Assembly: GCA_026646655.1 (NCBI GenBank)
Contig: JAPKHT010000004.1
Span: 31,513-95,512 of the forward strand
Reading direction: 5' to 3'
Source: JADLBR01 sp020847615
GTDB lineage: Bacteria; Verrucomicrobiota; Verrucomicrobiia; JADLBR01
Length of the DNA stretch: 64,000 bases
Shown: positions 8,731 through 17,087 of the stretch, one piece after another
Layout of the letters: each line of letters opens with the position of its first letter
Numbering within the stretch: the stretch's first letter is position 1
The notes under the pieces: generated by a model
Database searches by the model: none
Told to the model about the DNA's origin: nothing
What the model saw: the letters and a program-made list of their open reading frames with translations, nothing else
Position numbers and translations under genes: made by a program

Positions 8731-10323
8731 TTAAAGGAAGCAACGCTCGTGAGCGTCGATGGGGTCAGGCGTCTCGCGTGACGAGGTCCCGATTTCGAGG
8801 AACCTCTCGAGAGTTTCCCTGCCGGCCTGCGCCAGCAGGAACTTGGACATGGAGGCTTGGGTCGCTGAGAACAAGTCTTCCCTCGCCATCGTTGCGCCTC
8901 TCTCGAGGGCCAGGCCCAGGCTCTCCAGTTGCCAGAAGGCATAGGCGCGCCGCCTTTCCAAACCGGCCTCCGGTGGGGCCAGGCGCATGGCGGGAAAGAG
9001 AACCGTGGCCTGGATCAGGCGCCACCGGTCATAGATCTCCTGCACGGCGGGATCGGCGGCCTTCCACTCGCGGCGCCAGGTGTCGCCAGCGTATTCGGAG
9101 GCGATGGGCGTCCCGCATAAGATATCGAGTTCGTTGAGGCCCAGGAAATAGCAGCGCGGGTTCCTTTCCATGAGCCGGTTTAGGAATTCGAGATCGGCGC
9201 GAATGCTCTCCCGGGTCATCCATGGATGGAAGATGATGGTTCCGGCGGTGACAGTGATGTCCATGCCGTCGAGGATGGCCGTGGCCTCCTCGCCTTGTTG
9301 GCGGGTGGTGCCCTTGGTGAGCTTCGCGAGGATCGCATCGTCGCCCGACTCCAGCCCCAGCAGGACATGATGAAGGCCCACCTCCTTGAGTTCCCCGAAG
9401 GCCCGCGGATATGCGCAGACCGTGTCGGCCCGAACCATCACGCTGAAGGGGACATGGATCTTCGCCTGGCGCATGAGAGCGGCGATGGCGGCGGCGCGCT
9501 GGTCCGGCGCAGGTCCGCCCAGAAAGTTGTCGTCCACCACGATGATCCGGGTGGCTCCGTGGCTGCGGACCAACTCTTCGACCCGGGCAACGAACCACTC
9601 CGGTGAATGGCCTCGCCAACGGCCGGACGCGCCCCATAGCGGTCCCACCGCGCAAAAGGAGCAACGGCCGCAGCAGCCCCGGCTCGCCACCATGCTCCAG
9701 TCCGCCGGCCCGATGTCCTCCTCGATCCAGTCAAAGTCGATATTTCCCAGCTCGTCTAGGTCCGTCGCCAGGGAACGGGGCAGATCCCCGCGGATCTCGC
9801 CATTCTCGTCCCGCCACCGCAAGCCGGGAATCGCATCCCTGATGCGGCCCTGGCCCAGGGCGGTCAACAGGGCCCGGAGGGCGCCCTCCCCCTCGCCTTC
9901 AATCACGTAGTGGATGCGATCATGGGCCTCGAGCAGCTGCCGAGCCTGATGGGTTGCGTAGTGACCTCCGACCACCACCGGGACCGTCCGCCCCAGCTGG
10001 CGCTCCAGAATCTGAATGATGCCGAGCGCCTCTTCCAACATGCTGGAAGAATGAAGGCAGAAGCCCAGGAGGCGCGGCGCGCCCCGCGCGAGGATCCGGG
10101 CGGCGGTCTCCTGACGGGGCAGACCGCTGAAATAGGCGTCGACCAGGTCGCATTCCCACCCGGCCTGACGGGCGGCGTTTTTGAGGTAGAGGAGGGCGAG
10201 GGTATAAAGACGGTTGAGATTGTCCGGACGTTTGGGCGTGTTGGGCGCGCACAGGACCAGCCGCGGTTTGCCACCGATCCGGGCGTGCTCTTGCCGGTGT
10301 GCATTTTTGGAGACGGCCTTCAC
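8731..10323 (-). CDS. B12-binding domain radical SAM protein
   Basis: A class-B-like radical SAM enzyme of 530 residues, read from a GTG start. An N-terminal Rossmann-like cobalamin-binding region spans about residues 20-180 ('PRLVLCAPNTPKRPDNLNRL', 'PVVVGGHYATHQARQLLE', 'YVIEGEGEGALRALLTAL'). The radical SAM core follows, with CxxxCxxC at Cys217, 221 and 224 ('CCGRCSFC') and 'IIVVDDNFLGG'. Such enzymes carry out methylations at unreactive carbons, ring contractions and other rearrangements on peptides, lipids or tetrapyrroles. It is the first large gene downstream of the candidate precursor, 103 bp away. Its role on that peptide is inferred. Length and domain order are typical of the family. 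Confidence 0.87.
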   Translation of the reverse strand: MKAVSKNAHRQEHARIGGKPRLVLCAPNTPKRPDNLNRLYTLALLYLKNAARQAGWECDLVDAYFSGLPRQETAARILARGAPRLLGFCLHSSSMLEEALGIIQILERQLGRTVPVVVGGHYATHQARQLLEAHDRIHYVIEGEGEGALRALLTALGQGRIRDAIPGLRWRDENGEIRGDLPRSLATDLDELGNIDFDWIEEDIGPADWSMVASRGCCGRCSFCAVGPLWGASGRWRGHSPEWFVARVEELVRSHGATRIIVVDDNFLGGPAPDQRAAAIAALMRQAKIHVPFSVMVRADTVCAYPRAFGELKEVGLHHVLLGLESGDDAILAKLTKGTTRQQGEEATAILDGMDITVTAGTIIFHPWMTRESIRADLEFLNRLMERNPRCYFLGLNELDILCGTPIASEYAGDTWRREWKAADPAVQEIYDRWRLIQATVLFPAMRLAPPEAGLERRRAYAFWQLESLGLALERGATMAREDLFSATQASMSKFLLAQAGRETLERFLEIGTSSRETPDPIDAHERCFL

Positions 10324-10426
10324 GGATCTGCGAGCCCGGGCCCGTCTTCTCCTCCACCAGGATTGAGGATAGGGAACGGGGCGTCCCCAGAACCTGACGA
10401 GACCGAGGATGGAGCGTCAGACAGGA

Positions 10427-10651
10427 TCAGTTTTGTTCCCATCCGTAGCTGCGCTGGCCGCTAACCTCGATCTCGATGTGCTTCTCCACCTCGGGCATGC
10501 CCTTCTGGTGGACTTTTTTCAGGATCTTGATGTCCGCCTCCGACAGGCCCTTGACGTGCTTCAGCACAACTTCAAAGTCCTTGCGAAACGCCTTGCCGTT
10601 GTCGCCTTTCATGATCCAATCCAACGCTTGTTCCAGACTCTTACCGGGCAT
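10427..10651 (-). CDS. Candidate RiPP precursor peptide
   Basis: A 74-residue ORF that starts with ATG after a good ribosome site ('AGGAG', 10660-10664). The first 60 residues are charged and probably helical ('LEQALDWIMKGDNGKAFRKD', 'LSEADIKILKKVH'), which suits a leader that docks modifying enzymes. The tail changes character: after 'EIEV' comes 'SGQRSYGWEQN', with Ser, Tyr, Gly and Trp and a terminal W-E-Q-N. Cyclophane-forming radical SAM enzymes act on aromatic-x-x motifs, so Tyr or Trp there could be modified. The gene lies directly upstream of three radical SAM genes and an exporter. I recognise no known precursor family, and the core boundary is a guess. It could instead be a small regulatory protein. 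Confidence 0.6.
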   Translation of the reverse strand: MPGKSLEQALDWIMKGDNGKAFRKDFEVVLKHVKGLSEADIKILKKVHQKGMPEVEKHIEIEVSGQRSYGWEQN

Positions 10652-10668
10652 AATTCAGGCTCCTTTTC

Positions 10669-10698
10669 TCTATATTCTGCGCTTGATGAGATTCGCAA
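10669..10698 (-). promoter_or_regulatory. Possible promoter of the peptide locus
   Basis: On the minus strand TTGCGA (10693-10698) and TATAGA (10669-10674) are 18 bp apart, inside an AT-rich patch that stands out from the GC-rich surroundings. The expected transcript would start almost at the ribosome site of the precursor gene, giving a very short leader, which weakens the call. The 214-bp gap 10652-10865 holds nothing else I can identify. Confidence 0.25.
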
Positions 10699-10865
10699 AA
10701 TGAAATCTCTTCTCCGACGGGACGAGCCCGTGCCGGTCGAGCCGTCATCAGGTTCATCTTGATGGCGAAGAGGCTGGTGAGACGACACCGGGAAGGCAAG
10801 CGCAAAGAGGATGAGCCACGCCCACCCGCATGTCGCCCGGACCCCTCGCCGGTTCGTTTCAGGAC

Positions 10866-11930
10866 TCAGGCAGCCTCTTGCTCGGATACTCCCCGACGAC
10901 GGGCCTGGAGGGCGGACGTCTTCGCTTGATCGGCATGTCCCAGGGCCTTGTGAACGCGCGAGAGTTCGAGCCATGCGTCGGCGAACATGGGCCAGTGCCT
11001 CGTCAAATCCTCATAGTACAGAAGAGCGATTTCCTTCTGGTCCCGCTCGGCCATGGCCTGGCCGGCATGGTAGAGGGCGGCGGGATTCTTGGGGTCGATG
11101 TTGAGGACATGCTCGCAGAGGCGGAGCGCCTCATCGGTGATCCGGTCGTTCGCTTGGGCGGCCTGATAAACCTGCCAGCAGGCGTGGACCCAGAGGTCGA
11201 AAGTATTGCGGTCAAGGGCCTGGCGCGCCATGCGCGCGAAGCCCTGCAGCAATTCGGGTTCGAGGCGCTTTCCCATGTTCATAAAGCACTCGGCCACCTC
11301 GTGAACACCGATGGGAACCACGACGCCTTTCATCGGGACGATCCGCCGGGGTTCGAAGAGCAGGTTGCGAATGCGGCGGTTGATCTGCTTGAAGGCCGGA
11401 TCCGACACGAAGACCTGGTAGCGCTCCCCCTCGCGGGAAGCGGATTCGACGCGCTTACCCACGTTGAGGGCGAAACCGCACAACGCGAATCGACCGCCGG
11501 TGCGACGGGCCCAGACCTGTCCGAAATTGATCCCCGCCGCCAGCCCGGTGCTGGAAAGGGCGGAATTGAGACGGTCCGTGTTCATGGGCGAACCGAGCCA
11601 TCCGCACTTGAGGGCCACCGCCAGGCAGATCAGGAGATACACGTCGTTGGGCGGGTTGTCGGTGTGGAGAAACACCACCATTTCGTCGCCGACGATCTGG
11701 ACGCTGTAATCGAGATGCTCCGTCTTGGCAAAGGTCTCAAAGAAGAAGCGGGTCTGCCGCAGGCACAGGTCATGAAACGCCTGCACGTATTCGGCGTATT
11801 CCCGGAGCCCCATCACGCTCGCGAAATCGCTGGAGCTGATCAGGTCCATGAACAGCACCGCGGCCTGCAGAGGACCGGACTCGCCCTCTTTCCACTCTGC
11901 GGGTGGCTTGCAGACCGGTTCGGGGGACAT
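10866..11930 (-). CDS. Adenylate/guanylate cyclase-like domain protein with TPR repeats
   Basis: A soluble protein of 354 residues. The N-terminal half looks like a class III nucleotide cyclase domain: 'AVLFMDLISSSDF' (first metal Asp), 'VQIVGDEMVVFL' (second Asp), and 'ALNVGKRVESASREGE', which carries the family's Asn and Arg. The C-terminal part (about residues 245-345) reads as TPR helices ('ALRLCEHVLNIDPKNPAALY', 'YYEDLTRHWPMFADAWLELS'). No receiver, HAMP or membrane segment is attached. The key catalytic positions look kept, but whether it makes cAMP or cGMP is unknown. It is 3 bp downstream of a lipoprotein gene. Its link to the peptide locus downstream rests on orientation only, because 214 bp separate them. 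Confidence 0.72.
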   Translation of the reverse strand: MSPEPVCKPPAEWKEGESGPLQAAVLFMDLISSSDFASVMGLREYAEYVQAFHDLCLRQTRFFFETFAKTEHLDYSVQIVGDEMVVFLHTDNPPNDVYLLICLAVALKCGWLGSPMNTDRLNSALSSTGLAAGINFGQVWARRTGGRFALCGFALNVGKRVESASREGERYQVFVSDPAFKQINRRIRNLLFEPRRIVPMKGVVVPIGVHEVAECFMNMGKRLEPELLQGFARMARQALDRNTFDLWVHACWQVYQAAQANDRITDEALRLCEHVLNIDPKNPAALYHAGQAMAERDQKEIALLYYEDLTRHWPMFADAWLELSRVHKALGHADQAKTSALQARRRGVSEQEAA

Positions 11931-11933
11931 GTG

Positions 11934-12239
11934 CTACTTGTTGAGCTCCAGAGGATCTGGAACGGCACCCTGGGACTGGGGAAGCCGTTCCGCCGGACGA
12001 GGGGCGGCCTCCCGCAGGCTGGATGCATCATCCATCTGCCTCCTGCTCTCCATCTCAAACCGCTCGAGCTGGCGGATCTGATTGGTGGGCTCCAGAGCCG
12101 GGGCGGAAGCGGTTGGCGGATTGGCGGCACCCGGCGCGGCTTTCTCACCACCGCAGCCGGTCACTAGGACCAGCACGCAGCAAGCAATGATCCCGGGAAT
12201 GGCAACTGATCTCCATCCCTCAGAGAATGGATATCTCAT
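11934..12239 (-). CDS. Small lipoprotein of unknown function
   Basis: A 101-residue protein with a lipoprotein signal peptide: a hydrophobic stretch ending in 'VLVLVTGCGG', with Cys29 as the predicted lipidation site. The mature part is rich in Pro, Ala, Glu and Gln, without recognisable domains, and probably disordered. It is followed after 3 bp by the cyclase/TPR gene, so the two are cotranscribed. It may tether or signal at the membrane, but nothing in the sequence shows how. No family was recognised. Confidence 0.65.
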   Translation of the reverse strand: MRYPFSEGWRSVAIPGIIACCVLVLVTGCGGEKAAPGAANPPTASAPALEPTNQIRQLERFEMESRRQMDDASSLREAAPRPAERLPQSQGAVPDPLELNK

Positions 12240-12570
12240 GATGCAACGACCCTATCAGCCCAAACAGAAACTCGCAACGGCCGTTTTCTACAGCACCATA
12301 GCGGGCGTGCCACTGCTCCGGTTTCCGCTCGTCCGCCCTCACCGGCCCCTCGGGCGGCGTCGGCGCCGTTTTGGACTGGGCGTTCCGCGTCCAGCAAGCC
12401 TGTTTCGCCAACGAATCTTGTGGATTGCCGTTGTCGAGCCGCTATCCTGCACCCGTGATCGGCGGTTTGGCCGTGTACCCATTTTGGGGTAGCCGTGGTC
12501 TCACAGGAATCGTGGTGCTATCCCACCGGGCCGAGGGTGGACGATGCGTGGTCCCTTTGAAAGGACATGG
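12240..12570. other. Divergent intergenic region, 331 bp
   Basis: This gap separates the minus-strand lipoprotein gene from the plus-strand operon of secreted proteins and should hold both promoters. A weak TTGCGA resembles the one in front of the precursor gene, but no convincing -10 box is paired with it. The short minus-strand frame across 12220-12411 has no ribosome site or protein-like composition, and I do not call it. Confidence 0.4.
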
Positions 12571-12927
12571 ATGAGATCGTTCGTGCTGATGATATGCCTT
12601 GCCTGCGGGGCCGCGCCTGTGGCTGCGGGTCTCTCCCCGCTCCCGGAGGGCGAACTGGAACCGATCCACCTCTTCAAGATTGCCAACGGCGTGGTGAGCG
12701 TCGGCGTCGCGACCACGGGCTACACGAACGAGAAGTCCTTCCGGATCGACGTCTCCCGAGCCCCTAATGGGAGGGTGTACACGCTGAAGATTGTTCGAAC
12801 CCTGCGAGACGAGGGCAAGGCTATGCCGGGGCCCATCGTCCTAAACTACAGACTGCGGGACCTGAAGATCGATCCACGGTTTGTCGTCAAGGTCGAGAAT
12901 CCCTTTTGTGAGGAGGAACCGTGGTGA
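12571..12927 (+). CDS. Secreted protein of unknown function (first of three)
   Basis: A protein of 118 residues if started at ATG 12571, which has 'AAAGGA' six bases upstream and gives a clean signal peptide ('MRSFVLMICLACGAAPVAAG'). The open frame extends nine codons further to ATG 12544. The mature part has no recognised domain. Its stop overlaps the start of the next gene, whose ribosome site AGGAGG (12911-12916) lies within this coding sequence. That indicates translational coupling in a three-gene operon. Confidence 0.6.
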   Translation: MRSFVLMICLACGAAPVAAGLSPLPEGELEPIHLFKIANGVVSVGVATTGYTNEKSFRIDVSRAPNGRVYTLKIVRTLRDEGKAMPGPIVLNYRLRDLKIDPRFVVKVENPFCEEEPW

Positions 12928-13472
12928 GATTGCGGCACGCGGTGTGGAGCGCGCTGCGCCTCCTGGTGGTCGCGTCCGGGCTGCTGGGCGCCCGCGCGTG
13001 CCTCGCTGATGCGGGGGTCCCTAAGGAGATGGTTTCCGGGGAAGAGTTGGCCGTGCTCAAGGCCGTGGTGCCGGCAATCTGCGACGCCTCGTGCGAGATC
13101 CGAGAAAGCACGCTGCTGGGCACTCCGGTGGATCCAGCGGAGTTTCTCGGGTCGGGAACGAACGCCCCACCCGAGAGCATGGTCGCGGATTATAGGAGGA
13201 GGAGCGCGAAGCAGCTCAAGATACCCGATGGCGCGTTTTCGGCTGTGCGGCGGAAGCCGTACTTTCCTCCTAATGAGAAGGGGAGAAGCTGCCAGTTGTC
13301 ACGTCCGGGCATCGACGCGGAGGGGCGGCGGGCGATGGTGATTGTGAAACTGGTCGAGTCCCTCCCCAAGGACGTCATCAGCGAAGGCAAATGTGTATTG
13401 CTGCAAATGAGGGACGGGGCCTGGGTGGTCGAGAGGACCGTGAGGGCGTGGCCCCCAATGCTGGGACACTGA
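12921..13472 (+). CDS. Secreted protein of unknown function (second of three)
   Basis: A 183-residue protein starting at GTG 12921 or the adjacent GTG 12924, behind a strong AGGAGG. The N-terminus is a signal peptide ('LRLLVVASGLLGARACLADA'). The rest shows a few cysteines ('PAICDASCEI', 'GRSCQLS', 'SEGKCVLLQM') that could form disulfides, as expected of an exported protein. No family was recognised. The next gene starts three bases after its stop, so the operon continues. Confidence 0.6.
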   Translation: MVRLRHAVWSALRLLVVASGLLGARACLADAGVPKEMVSGEELAVLKAVVPAICDASCEIRESTLLGTPVDPAEFLGSGTNAPPESMVADYRRRSAKQLKIPDGAFSAVRRKPYFPPNEKGRSCQLSRPGIDAEGRRAMVIVKLVESLPKDVISEGKCVLLQMRDGAWVVERTVRAWPPMLGH

Positions 13473-13475
13473 TCC

Positions 13476-14375
13476 ATGCAGCACACCATAGGGCCCCTCT
13501 TGAAGTCTTGTGCGGTGGCCATCGCATCAGCGATCGTTGGCGTCGGGGCGGCGGCAGGGCTGGGCGCCGCCGACGTCGTGACAATCGACGTCACGAAGCC
13601 GGGCACCTACCGATCGGGGCCATGGGAGTATCGCCTGATGATCACGTCGCCCGGCAGCAAGAGCGAAGGGTCGGTTGGCATACTGTCCTTCGCTGGCAAA
13701 CGGTTGGAAGGGGCCGCGCCTGGAGACTATTACCGCACCCCATGGGGTGTCATTACGTGGATCGGCGATTCGGACCGGTTGTGGGACGCTCACGGGTGGA
13801 TGCGTCTAGAGGCAGGAGCCCCGCCCGGCGTCGGGCGCGAGTTGTCGCCGCCTTCGTCGGGCGAGGCAAGCACCGCTGGCCATGCGCCGCAGACCACCAC
13901 CCGCGAGGACGTTGCGCACTACTCCGGCACGTCCGACGCGTTTTCGCCCGACGGGAGAATCCCATACAACAATTGGAACGTGCTCCTGAAGCGGGCCATT
14001 TCGGACGGGGGACGTGTGGTGGTCGAGACCTGGACCCGGCCCGCCCCTTCGCCTTCCATGGCTCCGGAGGTGCGTACCTTGCGATTGACGCGGCGGGCGG
14101 GGTCGCTGGTGTACGATGCCTCGGACGAAAAGTCGAGATGCGTTGGCACGGCGACGTTCACGAGCGCCGTTTTGGATGCATGGACCTATGATCTCGATTA
14201 TGGCACGGACAGGAAGGTGACCGGCACAGGGCGGATCACCGCCGCAGGGGTGAGTGTGGTCAAGGCTGTGCAGGGCCCCCGCTCCATGCGCGTCGTAGAG
14301 GAACTGCGACCCGTCAGCGAGGGAGTGTACGAATATCAAAAGGCATTGATGCGCCCCCCAAAGTGGGCCGAGTAG
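13476..14375 (+). CDS. Secreted protein of unknown function (third of three)
   Basis: A 299-residue protein with an N-terminal hydrophobic signal ('CAVAIASAIVGVGAAAGLGAA'). The mature protein is rich in short beta-type strands and aromatic residues ('GTYRSGPWEYRLMITSP', 'LDAWTYDLDYGTD'), suggesting a beta-sandwich or lipocalin-like fold, but I cannot name a family. It closes the three-gene operon, and 373 bp without a gene follow. Confidence 0.6.
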   Translation: MQHTIGPLLKSCAVAIASAIVGVGAAAGLGAADVVTIDVTKPGTYRSGPWEYRLMITSPGSKSEGSVGILSFAGKRLEGAAPGDYYRTPWGVITWIGDSDRLWDAHGWMRLEAGAPPGVGRELSPPSSGEASTAGHAPQTTTREDVAHYSGTSDAFSPDGRIPYNNWNVLLKRAISDGGRVVVETWTRPAPSPSMAPEVRTLRLTRRAGSLVYDASDEKSRCVGTATFTSAVLDAWTYDLDYGTDRKVTGTGRITAAGVSVVKAVQGPRSMRVVEELRPVSEGVYEYQKALMRPPKWAE

Positions 14376-14748
14376 CCCTGGCGGATGGGGCGCGATCGAC
14401 CCCAAGGCCGTGGAATCTCATATCCCGACATCTCGGGTTCAGGCTTAAAGGTGGGATTCTTGTGACCGAACGAATCGACCACATCGCGAAAGTCGTGGGC
14501 GATTCTCGCACACTCAGCCCCCCGACCCACGCGCGCGACGTCCATGCCGACGATCATAGCGCGCCCCCGGCCCTCCGCATCGGGATGACGTTGCGCGCGC
14601 CTCTCGGCGGCCGGATGCCGAACCAGGCCTCGGCGTCGTGCCCGGTCACGTCGCGGCGGGCGCAGGCGCGGACGGCGGCCTCGATTCTCCTTGCCACCCG
14701 CAAGAATGCGGACATAGTTCCCCCGGTTCCTGTGACAGGAGCGCATGC
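14376..14748. other. Gene-poor gap upstream of tRNA-Lys
   Basis: No supported gene lies here. Open frames on both strands lack ribosome sites and protein-like composition. The minus-strand frames change halfway, as a decayed gene might. A small hairpin 'CCCGACATCTCGGG' lies near 14427. I see no clear tRNA promoter. Confidence 0.4.
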
Positions 14749-14821
<73 letters not shown>

Positions 14822-14908
14822 TTTTGTTTTGCGTCCGTTCGTCAAGGGCGCTACGGGTGGTGATTCGGCGCCGGTCGTCCCGACCGGGTCCACATCAGGA
14901 GAAAATAC

Positions 14909-16381
14909 ATGCCACAGCGTGCGGTGGTCATCGGCAGTGGCTTCGGCGGCCTGGCGGCCGCGATACGCCTCCGGGCCAAAGGGTACGAGGTCGACCTGCT
15001 CGAGATGCGCGACAAGCCCGGCGGGCGCGCCTACGTCTACGAGCAAGATGGTTTCCAGTTTGACGCGGGCCCAACCATCATCACGGCGCCCTTCCTGATC
15101 GACGAGCTGTTCGCGCTCGCCGACGGGCGCACCGAGGATTACGTCCACATCGTGCCGTGCCGCCCATTTTACCGCATCGTGGCGCACGATGGCACGGCGT
15201 TCGACTACACCGGCAACGAGGCCGAGATCATCGAGGAGATCCGGCGCATCAACCCCGCCGACATCCCGGGATACAGGCGCTTCGTCGCCCAGAGCAAGGC
15301 CATCTTCGACCGCGCGTTTCTGGACCTGGCCGACCAGCCCTTCTCCTCCGTGATGGACATGATCCGGGTCGCTCCCGACCTCGTCCGCCTCCGTTCCCAC
15401 GAGTCCGTCTACCGCATGGTCTCACGGTACGTCAGCCATCCCTTCCTGCGGGTCGTGTTCAGCTTTCACCCCCTGCTCGTGGGGGGTAACCCGTTCCAGT
15501 CCTCGTCTATCTATTCCATGATCCACTATCTCGAGCGATGCTGGGGAGTGCATTTCGCCATGGGGGGCACCGGTGCCCTGGTCCGCGCCCTTGTCCGTCT
15601 CCTCGAGGAAATGGGCGGCCGCATCCGGATCAACGCGCGCGTCGAGGAAATCCTGGTCGAGGCGGGACGCGCCAAGGGGGTCCGCCTGGCCTCTGGAGAG
15701 GCGGTGCCGGCAGACATCGTGGTTTCCAACGGTGATGTCGCCAACACGTACCGTCACCAGGTCGCTTCCCGCTGGCGGCGCAAGTGGACAGACGAACGGC
15801 TCGCGCGCATGCGCTACTCGATGGGCCTCTTCCTGATCTATTTCGGGACCGACCGCACCTACCCCGAGCTCGCGCACCACACCATCGTGCTCTCCGAGCG
15901 ATACCAGGGTCTCCTGGATGACATCTTCCGCCGCAAGGTCCTCGCCAAGGACTTTTCCCTCTACCTCCACGCCCCCACCCGAACCGACCCCTCGCTGGCC
16001 CCGCCAGGCTGCGAGTGCTTCTACGTCCTGTCCCCAGTCCCAAACCTCCGCGGCCAGATCGACTGGGAGAAGGAGAAGGGCCCCTATGCCGACGCGATCC
16101 TCGCCTCCCTGGAAAAGATCTGCCCCGATCTCCGCAGCCACGTCATCACGCGGCGCGTCATGACGCCAAACGATTTCGTCACCGAACTGGATGCCTATGC
16201 GGGCTCCGCGTTCCAATTCGAACCCATCCTCACGCAGAGCGCCTGGTTCCGGCCCCACAATGTGTCCGAGGACGTCGGGGGCCTGTTCCTGGTCGGCGCG
16301 GGCACCCACCCGGGCGCGGGCGTGCCCGGGGTACTCTCCAGCGCCAAGGTCCTCGACCGTGTCATCGGTCCCGCGCGATGA
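14909..16381 (+). CDS. crtI: Phytoene desaturase-like FAD-dependent oxidoreductase
   Basis: A 490-residue flavoenzyme of the CrtI family, which desaturates or isomerises carotenoid precursors at the membrane. Evidence is the N-terminal FAD-binding motif 'VVIGSGFGGLAAAIRLRAKG', the second motif 'KPGGRAYVYEQDGFQFDAGP', and the C-terminal family signature 'LFLVGAGTHPGAGVPGVLSS'. Length matches phytoene and diapophytoene desaturases. The start is ATG 14909 after AGGAG. No carotenoid synthase or cyclase is nearby, so the exact substrate is open. It lies between tRNA-Lys and a cell-wall amidase, and no operon partner explains its pathway. Confidence 0.82.
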   Translation: MPQRAVVIGSGFGGLAAAIRLRAKGYEVDLLEMRDKPGGRAYVYEQDGFQFDAGPTIITAPFLIDELFALADGRTEDYVHIVPCRPFYRIVAHDGTAFDYTGNEAEIIEEIRRINPADIPGYRRFVAQSKAIFDRAFLDLADQPFSSVMDMIRVAPDLVRLRSHESVYRMVSRYVSHPFLRVVFSFHPLLVGGNPFQSSSIYSMIHYLERCWGVHFAMGGTGALVRALVRLLEEMGGRIRINARVEEILVEAGRAKGVRLASGEAVPADIVVSNGDVANTYRHQVASRWRRKWTDERLARMRYSMGLFLIYFGTDRTYPELAHHTIVLSERYQGLLDDIFRRKVLAKDFSLYLHAPTRTDPSLAPPGCECFYVLSPVPNLRGQIDWEKEKGPYADAILASLEKICPDLRSHVITRRVMTPNDFVTELDAYAGSAFQFEPILTQSAWFRPHNVSEDVGGLFLVGAGTHPGAGVPGVLSSAKVLDRVIGPAR

Positions 16382-16421
16382 GACCCTTGCGCTTTTTGCC
16401 ATACGCGCGCTAGTTTCCCCC

Positions 16422-17036
16422 ATGTCTGGAAGGTCCGCCCTCAGCCTGGCCATCGCGCTGACCGCGATCGCGTGCGCCCCGCTGGGGGCCTTCGACACCG
16501 TGGTTGTCGACCCGGGCCATGGCGGCAGCGACCGCGGCGGCATACCGCGCCAGAGAATCGCCGAAAAAGAGTGGACCCTCAAGACCTCCCTGCGCCTCGC
16601 CACAGAACTCAAGCAGCGCGGCTTCGAGGTCGTCATGACGCGCACCTCCGACGACTACGTCTCGCTCGCCCAGCGCTGCCGGATCGCCAACGGCAAGAAG
16701 AACGCCATCTTCGTCAGCGTCCACTATGACGCCTACCGCCGCGAGGCCGCGGATGGCATCACCGCCTACTACGCCGGCAGCCGGAGCGATAGGCTCGCCC
16801 GATACATCAATTCCCGCATGTCCGCCGCGCTGCGCCCCAAGACCAACCGCGGCGCCAAGCGCGCCCGTTTCTATGTCATCCGCAACACGCTCTGCCCCGC
16901 AGTCCTAGTCGAGTGCGGTTTCCTCACCAACACGGCCGAGGCCAGGCGCATCCAGACCACCGACTACCAGGAGAAACTCGTTGCCGCCATCGCCGACGGT
17001 GTCGTCGACTACAGGAAATACAGGACCGGCAGATGA
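16422..17036 (+). CDS. N-acetylmuramoyl-L-alanine amidase (Amidase_3), secreted
   Basis: A zinc amidase of 204 residues that cuts the bond between N-acetylmuramic acid and the stem peptide in peptidoglycan. The family residues are visible: His in 'VVDPGHGGSDRGG', Glu in 'IAEKEWTLK', His in 'IFVSVHYDAY' and catalytic Glu in 'AVLVECGFLTN'. A signal peptide ('ALSLAIALTAIACAPLGAF') sends it outside the cytoplasm. The open frame extends upstream over the end of the desaturase gene; ATG 16422 is the sensible start. It has no binding domain of the AMIN or LysM type, so it is a minimal form. Confidence 0.9.
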   Translation: MSGRSALSLAIALTAIACAPLGAFDTVVVDPGHGGSDRGGIPRQRIAEKEWTLKTSLRLATELKQRGFEVVMTRTSDDYVSLAQRCRIANGKKNAIFVSVHYDAYRREAADGITAYYAGSRSDRLARYINSRMSAALRPKTNRGAKRARFYVIRNTLCPAVLVECGFLTNTAEARRIQTTDYQEKLVAAIADGVVDYRKYRTGR

Positions 17037-17087
17037 CGCCACTGGACCCTTTACCTCCGACAAAACACGCCCCAGAATGACCCCGCC

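Noticed and set aside
6892..8781. Open frame of 629 residues opposite the ABC exporter and a radical SAM gene
   Set aside because: It is antisense to two genes with full catalytic motifs, and its composition (Gly, Gln, Arg, Pro) is that of a shadow frame in GC-rich DNA.
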